Positions 19,301 to 32,400 are shown, numbered from the stretch's first letter. The stretch is DNA of 64,000 nucleotides from Gymnothorax reevesii (GCA_029721435.1 CM056574.1:6891501-6955500), one strand, 5' to 3'. Made by a program: numbers and translations. Notes: generated from the sequence alone by a model not told the origin.

Positions 19301-21059
19301 AACTTGGTATGATCATAAGGCTAGAAGCCGTGAGTTTAAACCAGGAGACAAGGTCCTTGTGTTGTTTCCCTTGCAGTCCAATCCATTGCAGGCTAGATTT
19401 CATGGTCCTTATGAAATTCTGACAAAACTCAATGATCTCAATTACATTGTGAAGACTCCAGATAGGAGAAAACCAAAACAATTGTGTCATATTAACATGC
19501 TAAAGCCTTATCGTGGCAGAGATGCTGGGGTTGCAGCTGTCATTTCGGATTCTCCTATGGCCGAAGCGTGTGAAGATGAGGGGGAGTTTCAAGATGATGA
19601 TTCTAGAATTGGGGCTGAAGTTCTTTCATGTAGATTGTCAGATTCTGAAGTGTTGCAAAGTCTTGATGAAAAACTCCAGCACTTAGAACCCTCACAGAGA
19701 GATCAGTTTGAGAGGTTGATCAAGAAATATGAGGATCTGTTTCCTGATGTTCCAAAGAGAGTTACTATAGCCATTCATGATGTAGATGTTAGTGATGCCA
19801 AACCAATAAAACAGCATCCATACCGGATGAATCCTGAAAAGAGAAAGATTGCTGAGAAAGAGGTTGAGTACATGTTAAAACATGATATTATCAGTCCCTC
19901 CAACTCCGATTGGAGTTCACCCTGTGTGCTAGTTCCAAAACCTGATGGAAGTACTAGATTCTGTACAGATTATCGCAAAGTCAATGCTGTAACTAGAACT
20001 GATGTGTTTCCAATACCTAGGATTGATGATTGTATTGATAGTGTAGGGCAAGCAGAGTTTCTGACCAAGATTGATTTATTGAAGGGTTATTGGTGTGTGC
20101 CTTTAACTGAGAGGGCCAAGAGCATCTCTGCTTTTGCCACACCATCTGGATTGTACCAGTATGAAGTCCTACCCTTTGGCATGAAAAATGCTCCAGCCAC
20201 GTTCCAAAGGATGATACAGTCTACAATCGCCGGATTGCCACACACGGGTGCATACATCGATGACCTGATCACATGGAGTGACTCCTGGGAAGAACATCTA
20301 AAAGATGTAGAGACGTTGTTCCAGCGCCTGACCCAGGCTAACCTGACTGTTAACCTGAACAAGAGTGACTTTGGTTGTGCTACTGTCACCTATCTTGGCT
20401 ACGTCATAGGCCAGGGTAAGGTGGCACCCATAAATGCTAAAGTCCAAGCCATCATGGACTTTCCAGTTCCTGACAACAAAAAAGCTTTGCGCCGCTTCCT
20501 TGGAATGATCGGGTACTACCGCAAGTTCTGCAAGAACTTTGATGAGATTGCTCTCAGTCTAACTAACCAACTGAAGAAAGGCGTAAAGTTCACCTGGGAT
20601 GATGCATGCCAGAGAGCCTTCGATCGCCTGAAGTCTCTGCTGTGTCACTTCCCCGTGCTCAAATCTCCTGACTTCAACAAACCGTTCTCCATCGCGGTCG
20701 ATGCTAGCGACCAAGCTTGTGGATCTGTGCTCCTACAGAGAAGTGACTCTGATGACATTGAGCATCCCGTGGCGTACTTCTCCAGGAAGTTCAATCGCCA
20801 CCAAAGGAACTATTCCACAATAGAGAAGGAACTGTTTGCTCTGGTCCTTTCTTTACAACACTTTGAGGTTTATGTTTGTACAGGACAAAAGCCAATGATT
20901 GTGTACACTAACCACAATCCGTTAATGTTTTTGAGTAAGATGAAAAACAAGAATCGGAGATTGTTGAATTGGAGTTTGATTTTACAGGAGTTTGACTTGG
21001 AAATTAAGCATGTGAAGGGTACAGACAATGTAATTGCTGATTGCTTATCCCGTGTTTGA
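16322..21059 (+). pseudogene. Gag-Pol of copy B, broken by one frameshift
   Basis: The first frame (ATG 16322 to stop 18409) covers Gag, the CCHC knuckle and protease. The second frame (to 21059) covers integrase, RT and RNase H. Copy A reads ggtgtgttgatg where B reads ggtgttgatg near 18381: two bases are lost from a GT repeat. The RT YIDD and integrase aspartates and glutamate are present. In the RNase H block B has YTNHNPL where A has YTDHNPL; that aspartate is a conserved catalytic position in this family. Next to the second integrase aspartate B has GSNST for GSNFT. The element therefore looks coding-defective despite its youth. Confidence 0.9.
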
Positions 21060-21133
21060 ATGTGTATATCATGTGTTTGAATATTGTATGATATGTATAT
21101 ATAGACAAGTGTTCACTTAACCATTTTGTATTG

Positions 21134-21176
21134 AAAAGAAAAATTTTGCCTTTATGAGTCAAAATTTTTCCCTTTT
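21134..21176 (+). promoter_or_regulatory. Conserved hairpin before the polypurine tract (copy B)
   Basis: The same stem and loop as at 7645-7687, immediately upstream of the purine run ggaatggagg. Confidence 0.6.
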
Positions 21177-21186
21177 GGAATGGAGG

Positions 21187-21692
21187 TGTAATGTGAATAT
21201 AGGCCACTAGATGGCAGTATTTACCTTTTTTTTTTAAAGCTCAGACTGGAGTCATGTTTAGACATGTCCTGGACATGTCTGGGGCAAGTCTCAGAAAATT
21301 AAAAAAAAAGGTCTAAATGTGGGTGGGGTCTGCAAAAGAGTATATAAGGAAAAGAATTGAGACAGTAAAGTAGTAGGAGAAATTGCAAGAAGAAGGATAC
21401 GTGTGACCAGACCTGACATTTCTGTTCAAGACCTGTGACGTTTCTTTTGTGGATTTTTTTGCCTGTTTGTGAGCATTTTCTTCATCCAGGACATCACCAA
21501 GCCACCCCACCAAAAAGGGACTGTAATTATTTCTGTTTTTTCTTATTTATCAATCTTGGTCTTTAGTTGTAGGTTGTTATTAGTCTTTGTCTTTGTTAAA
21601 AATTAAATGTGTTTTAGTTGTTAAAACTGTGTTTGTCATCCCTTGCTGTTGCTGTTGTGTTATAAATGTAATAACAAATTGGGGCCATAACA
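21187..21692 (+). repeat. Copy B 3' LTR
   Basis: 506 bp. The T run after 'ttacc' is two bases longer than in the 5' LTR, and 'cctgacatt' replaces 'cctgtcatt'. Otherwise it matches by eye. It is followed by the GTAC duplication. Confidence 0.92.
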
Positions 21693-22460
21693 GTACAAAC
21701 ACTTCTGCCTTGGTACAGCCCCCAAGACTCTGCCGTCGGGACGCAAGTTTGAAGGACTGCACTGGGTTTTGTTGGTGCTGGACTGGAGTTACTAGTGGGA
21801 GTTGCGACATGGGGGTTGTAGAAAAATCTGGTCAAGGAGCCATTTTGTCTCCATTGCATCGTAGGGAACCATCTCAAAGCGAATGAGTTTATAAATGTAT
21901 TTTTTTTTCTCTTTCCTCATATCCGAACATTTTCCCCTCTCAGGGTTGCGCCAACCATTGCAACCGTCATCTTGCTTTTCCCCTCAAAATGAATGTCTCC
22001 CTTTTCTGGAAAAAAAAAAAACAAAGAAGAAATCCAACAATTTCCATTATGAGAAACCAATCAGTTTTACGCCATGGAAACTAAATGGCTTCCATTTGCA
22101 AGCCGTTGCCACACTCCGTAGGGAGTGTGTATCCAAACCATCCTTCAGTAACATAACAGTCACTGGTCAGTGCTTAGTTTCCTGAAGAACTATGAAAGAT
22201 CTCGCAGCGCATCAAACCTGGTCATCAAAACCCCAGAATCTCTGCCTCAAGTTAACAACCTGACAAGGCATTCCACACTTTGACCTCTTCCTGTGCGGAA
22301 AAAGTGCCTTCCAGTGACTGTGTGTTGGACAGGCACCTTAAACAAATTTCCAGTAATGACCACATCCCTCTCCCGCTAAAAATGCCCTGTAGTTCATACA
22401 CATGTGCTAAAAAAATTCACAGATATTCAACTAGTATTCCACCGGTACCTGAGCAGACAT

Positions 22461-22462
<2 letters not shown>

Positions 22463-22491
<29 letters not shown>
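22463..22491. repeat. (CA)n microsatellite
   Basis: About 14 uninterrupted AC dinucleotides. Confidence 0.95.
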
Positions 22492-22493
<2 letters not shown>

Positions 22494-23103
22494 GTTGCGT
22501 GGCTGTGCACAAACATAACACGTGCAGTTTTAAGCTACGAGGTGACATTTTCTACCGGAGTCTTTGATACTATTAAAAATGTATTCCAAGTACAGTCTAC
22601 ACACAGGAAGTGGGAGGAATTGTTCCAGGAATGTACTGATGTGAACTCAATCCATACCCCAGTCCCAGGAGTGGAAAATTTGGGTGTAAATATTCCAGTA
22701 ACTAACGTTCTGCTAGCGCATAATCTGAAATGACGGGGCTGGAGTCCTGCGGTCCCCTGCATACCTGTAAAATAAAGGCCTCAGGTGTGCGTATCCACGA
22801 TCAAACTCGACACAGGTAGAGAATCCAGGTTCAGGAAGTAAAATTTCTTCCCAGTTCCGACCACCTGGATTATTGGATAAATTCAGCTCTTCAGCCAGGA
22901 TGTAACAGTTAGCTGCTGAAGACCTTCTGCAGATCCTGCATCGAGAGCCGGCTGACTTTCTGCGTCTCTCTGTGGTAAGCCAGCTGCACTGAAGCAAACA
23001 GGAAGAGGCTGCAGAGAGGGGTTGAGACAACCCAGAAACTTGACAGCAACCTTCTCCTCACCTTAAATGAATCTACAACTCTCTCTGCCTCATGAGAGTG
23101 AGG

Positions 23104-23485
23104 ACGATTCTCAAGGACAGTTCACACCCGTGCCACCGTCTTTTTGACCAGCTGCCTTCTGGGAGGCGCTACTGGTGCATCAAGTCCAGGACAAATAGAC
23201 TCCAAAACAGTTTCATCCCAAGAGCCATTGCTTTGTTGAATGTGGACATGCACTAATCCCACTCGCCACCGACAGAGCGATATTTATTATTTATTACAAG
23301 TTTTACACCTCAATGTTACAAAATACAAATGCAATACGCACTTTATGAAGTTTTGTAATGCATGTTGTGTGTGTCGTACGCTGTTGTATGGAATGTCTTA
23401 TGTGATCGTTGCACTTCAAGGCTAAGCTTTTAGTAATCTTGTTGTGATTTGCACAATAACAATAAATTATGATTCTGATTCTGAA
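23104..23485 (+). mobile_element. LINE 3' end (ORF2 C-terminus and tail)
   Basis: Frame 23104-23256 reads a LINE ORF2 C-terminal piece (CHRLFDQLPSGRRY, then CIKSRTNRLQNSFIPRAIAL, stop TAA at 23254). A 3' UTR follows, with an 'aataacaataaatt' tail and a short attctg repeat at about 23470-23483. This is a 5'-truncated insertion of a jockey/L2-like family. Whether it is the same family as the 5' fragment at 11615 cannot be told by eye. Confidence 0.75.
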
Positions 23486-23769
23486 AGGAGAGACAAACTA
23501 GTGGCAGGAATCTCATCTTTCTATCCAGGACTTTACATCCCTGCGCCTCTGATGCTACCAGTTTCAACAGTTGACATCATAAATGCTCGGTTCCCGCCAT
23601 CACGATTCGAAGCAGGTTGCAATCGTGGTCTTAATCGTGGTGATCCAAACAGATCTTGAGGTCAGTCGAGGAAAGGTTTTGCACAGTTCAAAAAATTTCC
23701 TCCGATCAGCACCATTAATTGTCAGTCGTGATCATCGCATCACTTCTTATCCAAACCTGAAATTTTAAG

Positions 23770-23925
23770 CCACTTTCACACTGGCCGCAAAACAAATTTT
23801 TTGCACGACAGATTACATTGAAAGTCAATGCAAAGATGCGTTCACGCGAAACGCGTGTATTCGCGTCTTTGCAGAAAGTAATCTGTAGCGCGGAAAATTT
23901 GTTTCGCGTCTAGTGCGATAGCAGC
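23770..23925. repeat. Small foldback repeat (MITE-like)
   Basis: The left arm (tttcacactggccgcaaaacaaattttttgcacgacagatta, in pieces) and the right arm (taatctgtagcgcggaaaatttgtttcgcg) are imperfect inverted complements, with a short centre rich in cgcg. It is typical of a short non-autonomous DNA transposon. No clear target duplication is seen. Confidence 0.6.
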
Positions 23926-25008
23926 TTCATAACAGAGCGCACAACAGTGGGCACGAAGAATCACCGCACATGATGAATGAACTTGTACCCTGACCCAGTC
24001 AGAGATCAGTCTTCCCCTTCTTAGGCCCGGCTCCTGCTACGGGTTCTTCCTCTCTGTTCTCGGAGGGAGTTTCTCCCGTCGCCGTGGGCTTGCTTTTGAG
24101 GGGATTTGAGGCAGCATTTCACTGTGAGGCGCTGTTGGGGTCGCACATGGAGGAAAACTTTCATATGTGTGGAAATTCAAAATGGATCCCTGGATTTCCC
24201 ATGACCACTCTCTGCCTGCAAGCCCCTCCCGCCAGCAGGCCAGGTACATAACAGCAGTGGTCAACCATTTTATCTCTCTCTTGGGGCTCCCCTCTCTTGG
24301 CTCTTTTCTCTCTTGGCTCTTGGAGTCAGCTCTGGACTCTCTCTCTCTCTCCCTTGGAGAGGCTCCTATACCCCTGTGGACTGCTCAGGCTGGGGAACCC
24401 CTCCCCCACCTCTTAGGCCCAGTATAGACTGGCCATGCTGAAGAATCTGCCAGGCTACCAGGAGTACTGCAAGAGTTGAAGAAACAGCTTGCTTTTGAGG
24501 AGCGGCCAGCTTTCCTCCTCTCCCCACAGCAAAGACACGGACAGCACCAGAACCGCTCTACCAGCCGGATCAACATCACCCGTGATTGGATCCTCCAGCA
24601 ACCTCCAAACCTCTTTCCTCAACTAAGGACTGGTAACAACTGGGCATTCAAACCCTCTTTTAAGGCTAAAATTGAGTGTGTATTTTTAAAATGATAGTTG
24701 CTGTGATTGTTTTAGGATTGTGTTTTAGTAGGACAGGATGTGTTAATTTGCATGCAAATAACCTCCTGCAGACTAACATGGCGCCTTTCCTATGCAAAAC
24801 ACACACACATCTCTTCGTTTTAACGTAATACACACGCACCAACAACAGTGATCGTTTTAAGTCATTTAACTGACTTTAAAACTCGTAGCTTTCCTTTGCT
24901 ACAAAGACTTGGTCTTTGTTACAGTAGGGTTGCCTTCCCACTCGCATGGTCTGCAAGGCCCCTTCATTCACACCTTTGATCATCCCTTTGTTCTCTCTCA
25001 CCCACACC

Positions 25009-25010
<2 letters not shown>

Positions 25011-25049
<39 letters not shown>
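25011..25049. repeat. (CA)n microsatellite
   Basis: About 19 CA dinucleotides. Confidence 0.95.
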
Positions 25050-25051
<2 letters not shown>

Positions 25052-25814
25052 CCTTCATTGTGTATATAGTGTTTAGTGTAGTTTAGATTGTGTGTTTTAT
25101 TTATTTCATTTAAATAAATATTCTTTTAAGACGTGCTGTGGTTATTAATGTTGTGTAAGAGTGAATGAAAGTGCCAACCTCTTCTATTCAGAACTCTGAA
25201 TCCTTCAATCTAACTATTGATTGGGTAAGTTGGTTACAATTATTAATTTAATTATTAATTAATTTCCATATTAATAGCTTAGTGGATATTGAGACTGAGG
25301 TTTTATTAATTGGCTATCGTTTTCCCTTCACTGAGGAAGGGTGGTTCCCCGAGGTATTTATATTAATATTTTATATTAATATTACAATTTCATATTTTTG
25401 GATAGTCAAATTAATAATATTGATATCATTAGGCAAATTGCATTTTTCCCAACATTGGTGTTCTGTGCGAGGCCATTAGCCCAACAGCGCACTGTGACAC
25501 AAGTTCGAGAAATGCGCTGTACTTTTGAAACTTGATTTGGTGATCAGATTTGAATGGGTCAAAAGGGCAAAGCACACGTCACCGGGACAGCTGCTTGTGT
25601 AAGAGATCTCCGCAGTGAGTGTGCCTGGCTGCTTATGCCCCTCAATCCTGCTCAGGAGGGCTGACATCGTTAATAATACCAGCTGCTTCCAGTGCAACGT
25701 CCTCACTGTTAATAAACTAATCAAAATATCTTGTTTGAGGGAGAGAGGGGGGTGGGGGGCAAAGTGAGGTGAGGTACTGAAAGCAAATCAAGAGCGCCAT
25801 GCAACAGCCACAAT

Positions 25815-25820
25815 TTTATT
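25815..25820 (-). terminator. bltp1: bltp1 poly(A) signal AATAAA
   Basis: On the minus strand AATAAA lies about 415 nt downstream of the stop codon, in a T/A-rich setting. It is the nearest canonical signal I noticed. It predicts a transcript end near 25790-25805. Confidence 0.65.
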
Positions 25821-26118
25821 CTGTTAAAATCAACACATTTATCAAATTCACATGAAAGTGTCAATACAGTTATGTACATTAGTCTATTGCACGTATCATT
25901 AAAAAAAAAACAAAAAAACAAAACATTCAGCAGCAAAACATAAAATCCCTACTTTCTGTCCAAAATATACATCATATAACAGCTGTGCAGAACCGTGGAA
26001 CCGCACATCGAGCAGTGGCAGCATGCACCATCAATGTTCCAAGTCACATGGTCAGGCAGTAGCAGAGGGTGCTCGTGGGAAATGCAGTTTACAGTAGCTC
26101 TGAGAGATCCAGTGTTTG

Positions 26119-26143
26119 AAAAAAAAAAAAAAAAAAAAAAAAA
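26119..26143. repeat. A25 run (U25 in bltp1 3' UTR)
   Basis: Uninterrupted 25 A on the plus strand. Confidence 0.9.
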
Positions 26144-26235
26144 TGAACGTTGCGCTTTTGTTCAGAGAAAACCCTCAAGACTTAAGTGTTTCACATTCGC
26201 GGGATCACAGTGAGCCGCTAATGCTAACGTTAGTG

Positions 26236-26452
26236 CTAATGTTCATCTTTGTCCCGTCCTTTCTTCTCCCTCTCGTCCTGCAGTGCTGTCCCCATCTTCT
26301 TCATGAGGACAGACAGAACCTTGTCCAGCGGGTCCATCACGCCTCGCTGAAGCCACTTGGGAATTGTAGTCCTGGCGTGATGGAAGCCCAGCTTCTGCAG
26401 GATGTAGTCGACCCCGACTGGGTCAATTTTCCTCCCGGTCCAAGAAATCAAC
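26236..26452 (-). CDS. bltp1: bltp1 last exon e31 with stop
   Basis: 217 nt including TAG at 26236-26238. Acceptor tctttccgacag. The peptide is LISWTGRKIDPVGVDYILQK, then LGFHHARTTIPKWLQRGVMD, PLDKVLSVLMKKMGTALQDE and the charged tail REKKGRDKDEH. It matches the known conserved C-terminus of the family. Confidence 0.97.
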
Positions 26453-29400
26453 CTGTCGGAAAGAGGTGATTTTTTTTTTCAGTAACTGCTGCAGCAGTGC
26501 TGGGACGAGCAAGAGGAGGCACTGCAACGAAAGTTATGAAATATATATTTTTTTTAAGTCACCCCAGTCTGCCATCTCATGTCACATCCCCTAAACAGTA
26601 GGCTCCAAAATAACTGGTACCCGTTACAGGCAAGGCACAAACAATACAAAAAATGAACAATAAAATAATAGAAAAACAGAATTTATCAACGTGTGAAATT
26701 CTTTATCAACTCTTACATGCATGGAAGTCACTACAGTGTACAGCTGTTTAAAGTGTTTTTTCTCTATATATGCCTGCAATCTTGAGCACTGCTGCATATA
26801 GTCCACTCTAGTGAAAGCTATTGCATCATATCATAATTCATGCATAAGAGGGTTAAGGTTTCCATGGAAACAACCAAAACCACAACAATCATTAAATAAA
26901 AATTTATTTAAACAAAATCAAGGTTTAATAATTATTGCCACCCTTCATTTAGTACTTAGTGCAACCACCTATGGCAAGGATAATAGCATGGAGTTTTTTC
27001 CTGTAATTTTTGACAAGGTTAAGGCACACATTTGGGGGAATTTTGGACCTTGCTTTTAAGCTGACCCCTTCAAGATTCTTCACATTCTTGAGTTTGCTTT
27101 TTACAATTGCCCTCTTCAACTCAGCCCACAGGTTTTCAATTGGACTGAGGTCTGGCGACTGAGATGGCCATTGAAGAATGTTAATTTTGTCGTCACTGAA
27201 CCATTTCTGTGGAGATCTTGAGGTATGCTTTGGGTCGCCGTCATGTTGGAAAGTCCACCTACGCTCAAGTCCCAGCCTTCTGGGGGAGGCAACCAGGTTG
27301 TCAGCCAAAATATCTTGATGCTTGGTGGAATTCAATGTTCCATCAGTCTTAACCAGTGTCCCAGAAACTCTTGAATTAAAGAAACCCCAGAACATGACCG
27401 ACCCCTCACCCTCCATCAAATTTCACCGTGAGTATGTGGTGCTTCTCCTCGTGCATCTGTGTTTCAATGACAAACATGCTGATGCTGTATCTGACCGAAA
27501 CATGCAATTTTGGTTTCATCTGACCAAAGCGCCTCGTTCCAGTCACGTTGCTGGATGACAGAGAGACACTGCAAGCGAGTCGCCTCATTTTTATACCCCA
27601 GTGAAACAGGGAGTGGTGTAATGGCTCAATCTAGCTCCTTAATGATTAAATTCCACTTAAAGTTTTGCCTAATATCCTGGTTTCTTTTCGGTAGATGTTA
27701 TTTACATAATCTTTAAGCGTGCCATTAATTCCAAAACCTTGCCTTGGAGGAAACAGATTTTTAATCAAAATCAGTAAATGATCTTGGTTGGTCACACTGG
27801 AACAATAATATTGTACTGGGTTTCTCATATGTTGTTAGTTGGTGTCTTTATAAATGTATACTTTCAAATTTTTTAAAGAATTGTTTGTGCATTCCCAGTC
27901 AGGGGTGCCAGTAATTTTTGAGCCCACTTTATATCCTGAGAGACTGAACACACAATTATCTTACAGCTTGATGTCAGAGTTTGAACAATATTACGCAATC
28001 ACTAATGGAATTATAATATAATCACCAGTAATTATCACCAATGATTGGCTGCCTGACTCCTAGGCATAGGGAAGGTGGACTACCAGAAGTTCTTTGCTCC
28101 TAAGGACCATGATTTCAAAAGCCCTGCTAGCAATTATCCACAAACAACCAAGGAAGTAGTAAATGCAAGCCGCCGATTTCCATCCCTCCGCCTGCCATTG
28201 CTTCATACGCCCTGAGAGATGATCTTGGGTCCCTACACACAGCTGACCTAACGTGACCTTGACTTTCGACCCAAGGACCTTCGAAACCTGGCGAGTTCAT
28301 CTACGGGGAAATTCCGAGGTATTTTAACGAAATATCCCCTCCGTGCCGAGACACTAAATTGTCCTCCAAACAAAATTCTATTGATGTATTAAAAAAAAGT
28401 ATTTATAACAATTTATGGGTATAGTAGTGCACTATTATATTTGAGATAAAAAAAAGCTCAATTTTCCCCTCCATTTCCATTTGGGGATCATCTTAGTGTC
28501 TGTCACGGAGGGGACAATCGGTTGACAATACCGCGAAATTGCCCAACTCTCCGTGAGGAGTTAGCTTGTCCGACTTCTTCATAATCCCTCCACTCCTTCC
28601 GCAAACATCAGTGCTCACATGAGACATGTACAGCCAACAGTAAAACCGGACTCCTCCCACTGTGTGTGGCAGGGGCATAGCCAAATAGCAGAATTTTTCT
28701 GAAGATGTAAGACCTCCTAATCCGGCCCTGCACCCCTGCAGGCAGCACCCGAGGAAACTGCCTCTCACTTTCAGGCATCTGAACCCCAATAACGAAGGCA
28801 TCTACACAGGTCGCTCTGATTAGCCTTAATGCTAGATAGCAGAATGTGTCTACCAAAAAAGATCTAACCAACATCACCTTACTGAGCAAGTCTCCACAGC
28901 ATGATCAGGATACTAACATGTCTACGAAAAATAGTTAAGTAGTTGGTGGCCAAATTGCAGGTGCGTCAGTCACAAAAAAACGGTCAAATCGGCGTAGGTA
29001 TCGAAGGGAACTGTATCAGTAATAAAAACATACACCAGACATCAAAAAACAGCACCAAAGCAAAAGAGCTGTAGCTACAAATTAAAACTCTCCGCTGGGC
29101 AGACGGACACTTGGAGGGATAGAATACATGTTTGTATGCATATAAACGTGTGTGTAGACATAGTGAGCGACTAAGGAAATGCAAGAAAGCAAGTTAGTTA
29201 ATGTTCTCGCTTGGTCACAATGTCAAAGTGACGAAACAACAAATAAATGTTCGAAGAAATGAGTGTAAATGTGCATGTACCATTAATAAATTCGATTTTT
29301 ATAATAATTACCAACATGCCTAGTTGCCGGTCAGTCTTGCATTAACATGCATTTCTTTTGTTGCTCAGTATATGCAAGCAAGCACATGTATGGGCACCCG

Positions 29401-32400
29401 CACGTGTCTGTTTTGATGTGTGCCTTACTGCGCCCGCGCGTTTGCTCAGAGTTCAGTTTTGCGGTTTCCCGAGCACTCGAATCACCAGTAGGGGGCGCTC
29501 ACCTGAGCGTGGGCTCCAGTTGCCAGGTGTTGCAGATGTACTCCCTCCAGTCCACCGTGGTGTAGTTCACAGCTTCCTCCTTCTCCTTGTCTCGGTCCTT
29601 CTCGGTGGCGCTGTGGTCGTGGGCGGCGGTGGGGCTCTTCTGGCCAGGCCGCGCGGAGAAAACCCGCGGCGGGAAGAGAGCTGCAGAAACGAGCCAGATT
29701 CACAAGATTCACTCGTGCAGGGAGAGCCGTGAGCATGGGTGCGATTCAAGATTCACTTACTCTGGATTCACTGTGGCAAACAGAGCTATGAATATATTAA
29801 CGACACTCAAGTATCAACAATGGAGTGTTTTTAAGGCAAAAAACAAAAGTCTCCCCCACCCCAGCCCAGCTGCTCCTCATTTAAATTCACAGACATTTAG
29901 GAAGAAACTTGAAAAGTTAATGACCTCAAAGTAGCCAAAGGTACATCTGCATGACCTGACGCAAATTTTCATGGAAATATAAGACGGTTTCTGAGTTATG
30001 GTCTTGAAATGGTGGGAACGCCAATGCGGACAGGAAACCGGACGATAACAATATGTCCCCCCTCCCTTCGGAAGGGAGACAGGATTACTCTAGATTCACA
30101 AGAGCAGGGAGAGCTGCAGGCACGGGTGAGATTCAAGATTCGCTTACTGCAAAAGTACTGGGGCAAAGAGGGCAGCATGACCCAGAGATGCATAACCAAT
30201 TTAACAGTGAATCTCTTGAGTAAAGAGAGCCGTGGCGATGAGCAAGATTTAAGATTCTCTTACTCTGGATTCACTACAGCAGAAAGAGGCACAAGGACGA
30301 ACAAGATTCACAACACAAGTACATTCATGCTTCTTGGCAGACAAAGACTTCTGAAACAATCAAATGAAATAAGTCCTGCCAATTTTAACAATTGTTGCAG
30401 CCAATCCCATTTCTGAGGGGCATAGTACTGGAAGGCAGTTTTGGCCAGTTCAGAATGAACCCTCGGGATATCTAAAACCAAATAATGGAGACCACGTAGA
30501 TTGTACTCCCCCATTCTAAAATTGAGCAAACCAGCAATATAACCAGGCAGCTTACCCAGCAATGCCTCATATATAAAAAGGCAACAATGCTGCTCCCTTC
30601 TAATGGCTAATGAGGACCAACCAACCTTTAAATATAAACTACAGTGATGCGCTCTAAAACCATCACCCGTTATAAACCTTAACCTCTTAAACTCTTAGAC
30701 TCACCGCAGCAAAATACCTACAACGCCGCACTAATTAAGTAGCAATATAGTCATATTACTCATCAAATGAAACAGGAGAGCCTCTGCTACAAGCACATAT
30801 AAGTCATTTTTACATACACCTAGCACAACTCAAACACCAAGCATATTAATGTTCAAATATCAAAATCCGAGTAGTGTCAGAAAATCAACCCTCTCTCCAC
30901 ATTTCCATGTCTCCCTCTCTGATACTTCATGCTACACAAACAGAGATATACTCTATTCATTTTGGGTATGTCATTTTCAAACAGAAACCTAAAAAAGAGG
31001 CTGGGGCTTAAGAGGCTAAGGCAGTGTGGTACACTGCATCAAGCGACTATGTATAGCTATAGAATATATAGCGCCACCTGGTGGCAAACTCGTATTTCGA
31101 GGATATAATTACTCTGGATACATTGTGGCAAAGAGAGCCGTGGACATGAATGAGATTCAGGATTCAATTACTCTGGATTCCCCCAGGAGCGAACAAAGTT
31201 CTCGGCCCAAGCTGATGAGTAGAGAGCATTTTAGAACAAAATGACTGCCACGCCTCCCCCAGGTGGACATGAAATATTGATGGTGGTCCAATGTGCCTTC
31301 AGTCACCACTGGCTGATGTGAAAAGCTCTATGAATGTGCAATGAACAAGGTCAACTGTCAGACCTTACCTTTCTCCTTCTCCTTCAGGTAAGCAGACACC
31401 AGGTCGTGCAGGAACATTATGAGCTCGGCGTCCATGGTGACGCAGATGTGGTCCGTGAACTCCGTCACCACACTGCACTCCACCTTCGGCTTCGAGCTGG
31501 AGTCTGCAGAACAGAGCGAGTTCCCGCAAAACTCCTTAGTCCAAAAGAACACTACGGGATACGGATTTAGGGTTGATGTTTTAGGAGTAAAAACAACCCT
31601 AAACCCTTTATCCTCCAAAACAGACCATCAATCCTGAACCCTAATCCTTGTATCTTCAACCCGAAACCCTAAACCCTCAACACTGAACCCTCAATCCAAA
31701 TCCTTAAACCCTTAACCCACAACACTAAAACCCAACTCCTTACACCATTTGAGAATTAGTGGCCACCAACCAGTAGGTCTACACTGCAGTCTTAATCCGG
31801 CACACCTGACTCCACTAATGAAAAGATCTCTTGGTTTAGCCAGAGGTGCGTTTCCCTTGGGCAGGACTGCAGGCCCTCAGGATGGTAGATCTCCAGGAAC
31901 AGAGCTGGTCTACACTGGTGGAGGGTTCAGAGTTAACACCTCCCCTCTCATGACATCACCGACCCCCCACAGGTCTCACCTGTCAGCAACGGCTCCTCCG
32001 GCTCCTGCACGTGGCTGGACTTGAACTCCAGCTGCATTCTGGGAAGGGCGAAGATGGTCTCCGTCTCGTGGTTGTAGCTGGAGGCGCCGCGGAAACCGCT
32101 GAGAAGGCTGGCGCTCTTGGCGGCCGCTCCGCTCTCGGGGTTGTTGGCGTCCACATTCCGGAGGAGGTTCAGCTCTTCGAGATTGAGAGAAAACACTCGG
32201 GTCAAAATCCCAGCGCCCAGGGACACAGCGTTTAAATGGCACCTGCCGTCGCTAGAGCGTCAAGCTTCATTAATGGGTGAACCAGTTAAGAACGAATTCG
32301 CCAGCCTCTAGCCACCAGCTAAACACTTGTCAAATTTCGAGCTTGCAGCCATTAGCAAAGGGCGAGAAACTGTTTTTTACTCACAAATCGAGATGATTTT

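Larger units (their letters stand above)
15705..21692 (+). mobile_element. Gmr1-type Ty3/gypsy LTR retrotransposon, copy B (young, frameshifted)
   Basis: A 5988-bp element with two LTRs of 504 and 506 bp. By eye they differ only by two bases in a T run and one substitution, so the insertion is recent. A perfect tRNA-Pro primer site, a purine tract (21177-21186) and a GTAC target duplication are present. The Gag-Pol frame is broken once, by a 2-bp deletion near 18381. The Gag coiled coil is shorter than in copy A. The domain order matches copy A. Confidence 0.93.
21697..25790. other. Intergenic DNA downstream of bltp1; no host gene recognised
   Basis: No open frame here has recognisable protein similarity. 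The stretch holds two CA microsatellites, a LINE 3' end and a small foldback repeat (listed separately). A T/A-rich block (about 25060-25480) has many ttaatta motifs. A stretch from about 24000 to 24700 has CTCTCT-rich sequence I cannot assign. Confidence 0.6.
25795..26235 (-). other. bltp1: bltp1 3' untranslated region
   Basis: It runs from the stop codon at 26236-26238 to the poly(A) signal. On the transcript strand it contains an uninterrupted run of 25 U (genomic A-run 26119-26143), about 93 nt after the stop, and further A/U-rich tracts. Confidence 0.65.

Noticed and set aside
24167..24694. Small proline/serine-rich open frames as a possible host gene
   Set aside because: No domain, no splice-phase agreement and low-complexity CTCTCT composition; nothing supports coding.
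31580..31740. Interstitial telomere sequence
   Set aside because: The words are AACCCTAAACCCT-like and irregular, not an uninterrupted TTAGGG array; more likely a degenerate minisatellite.
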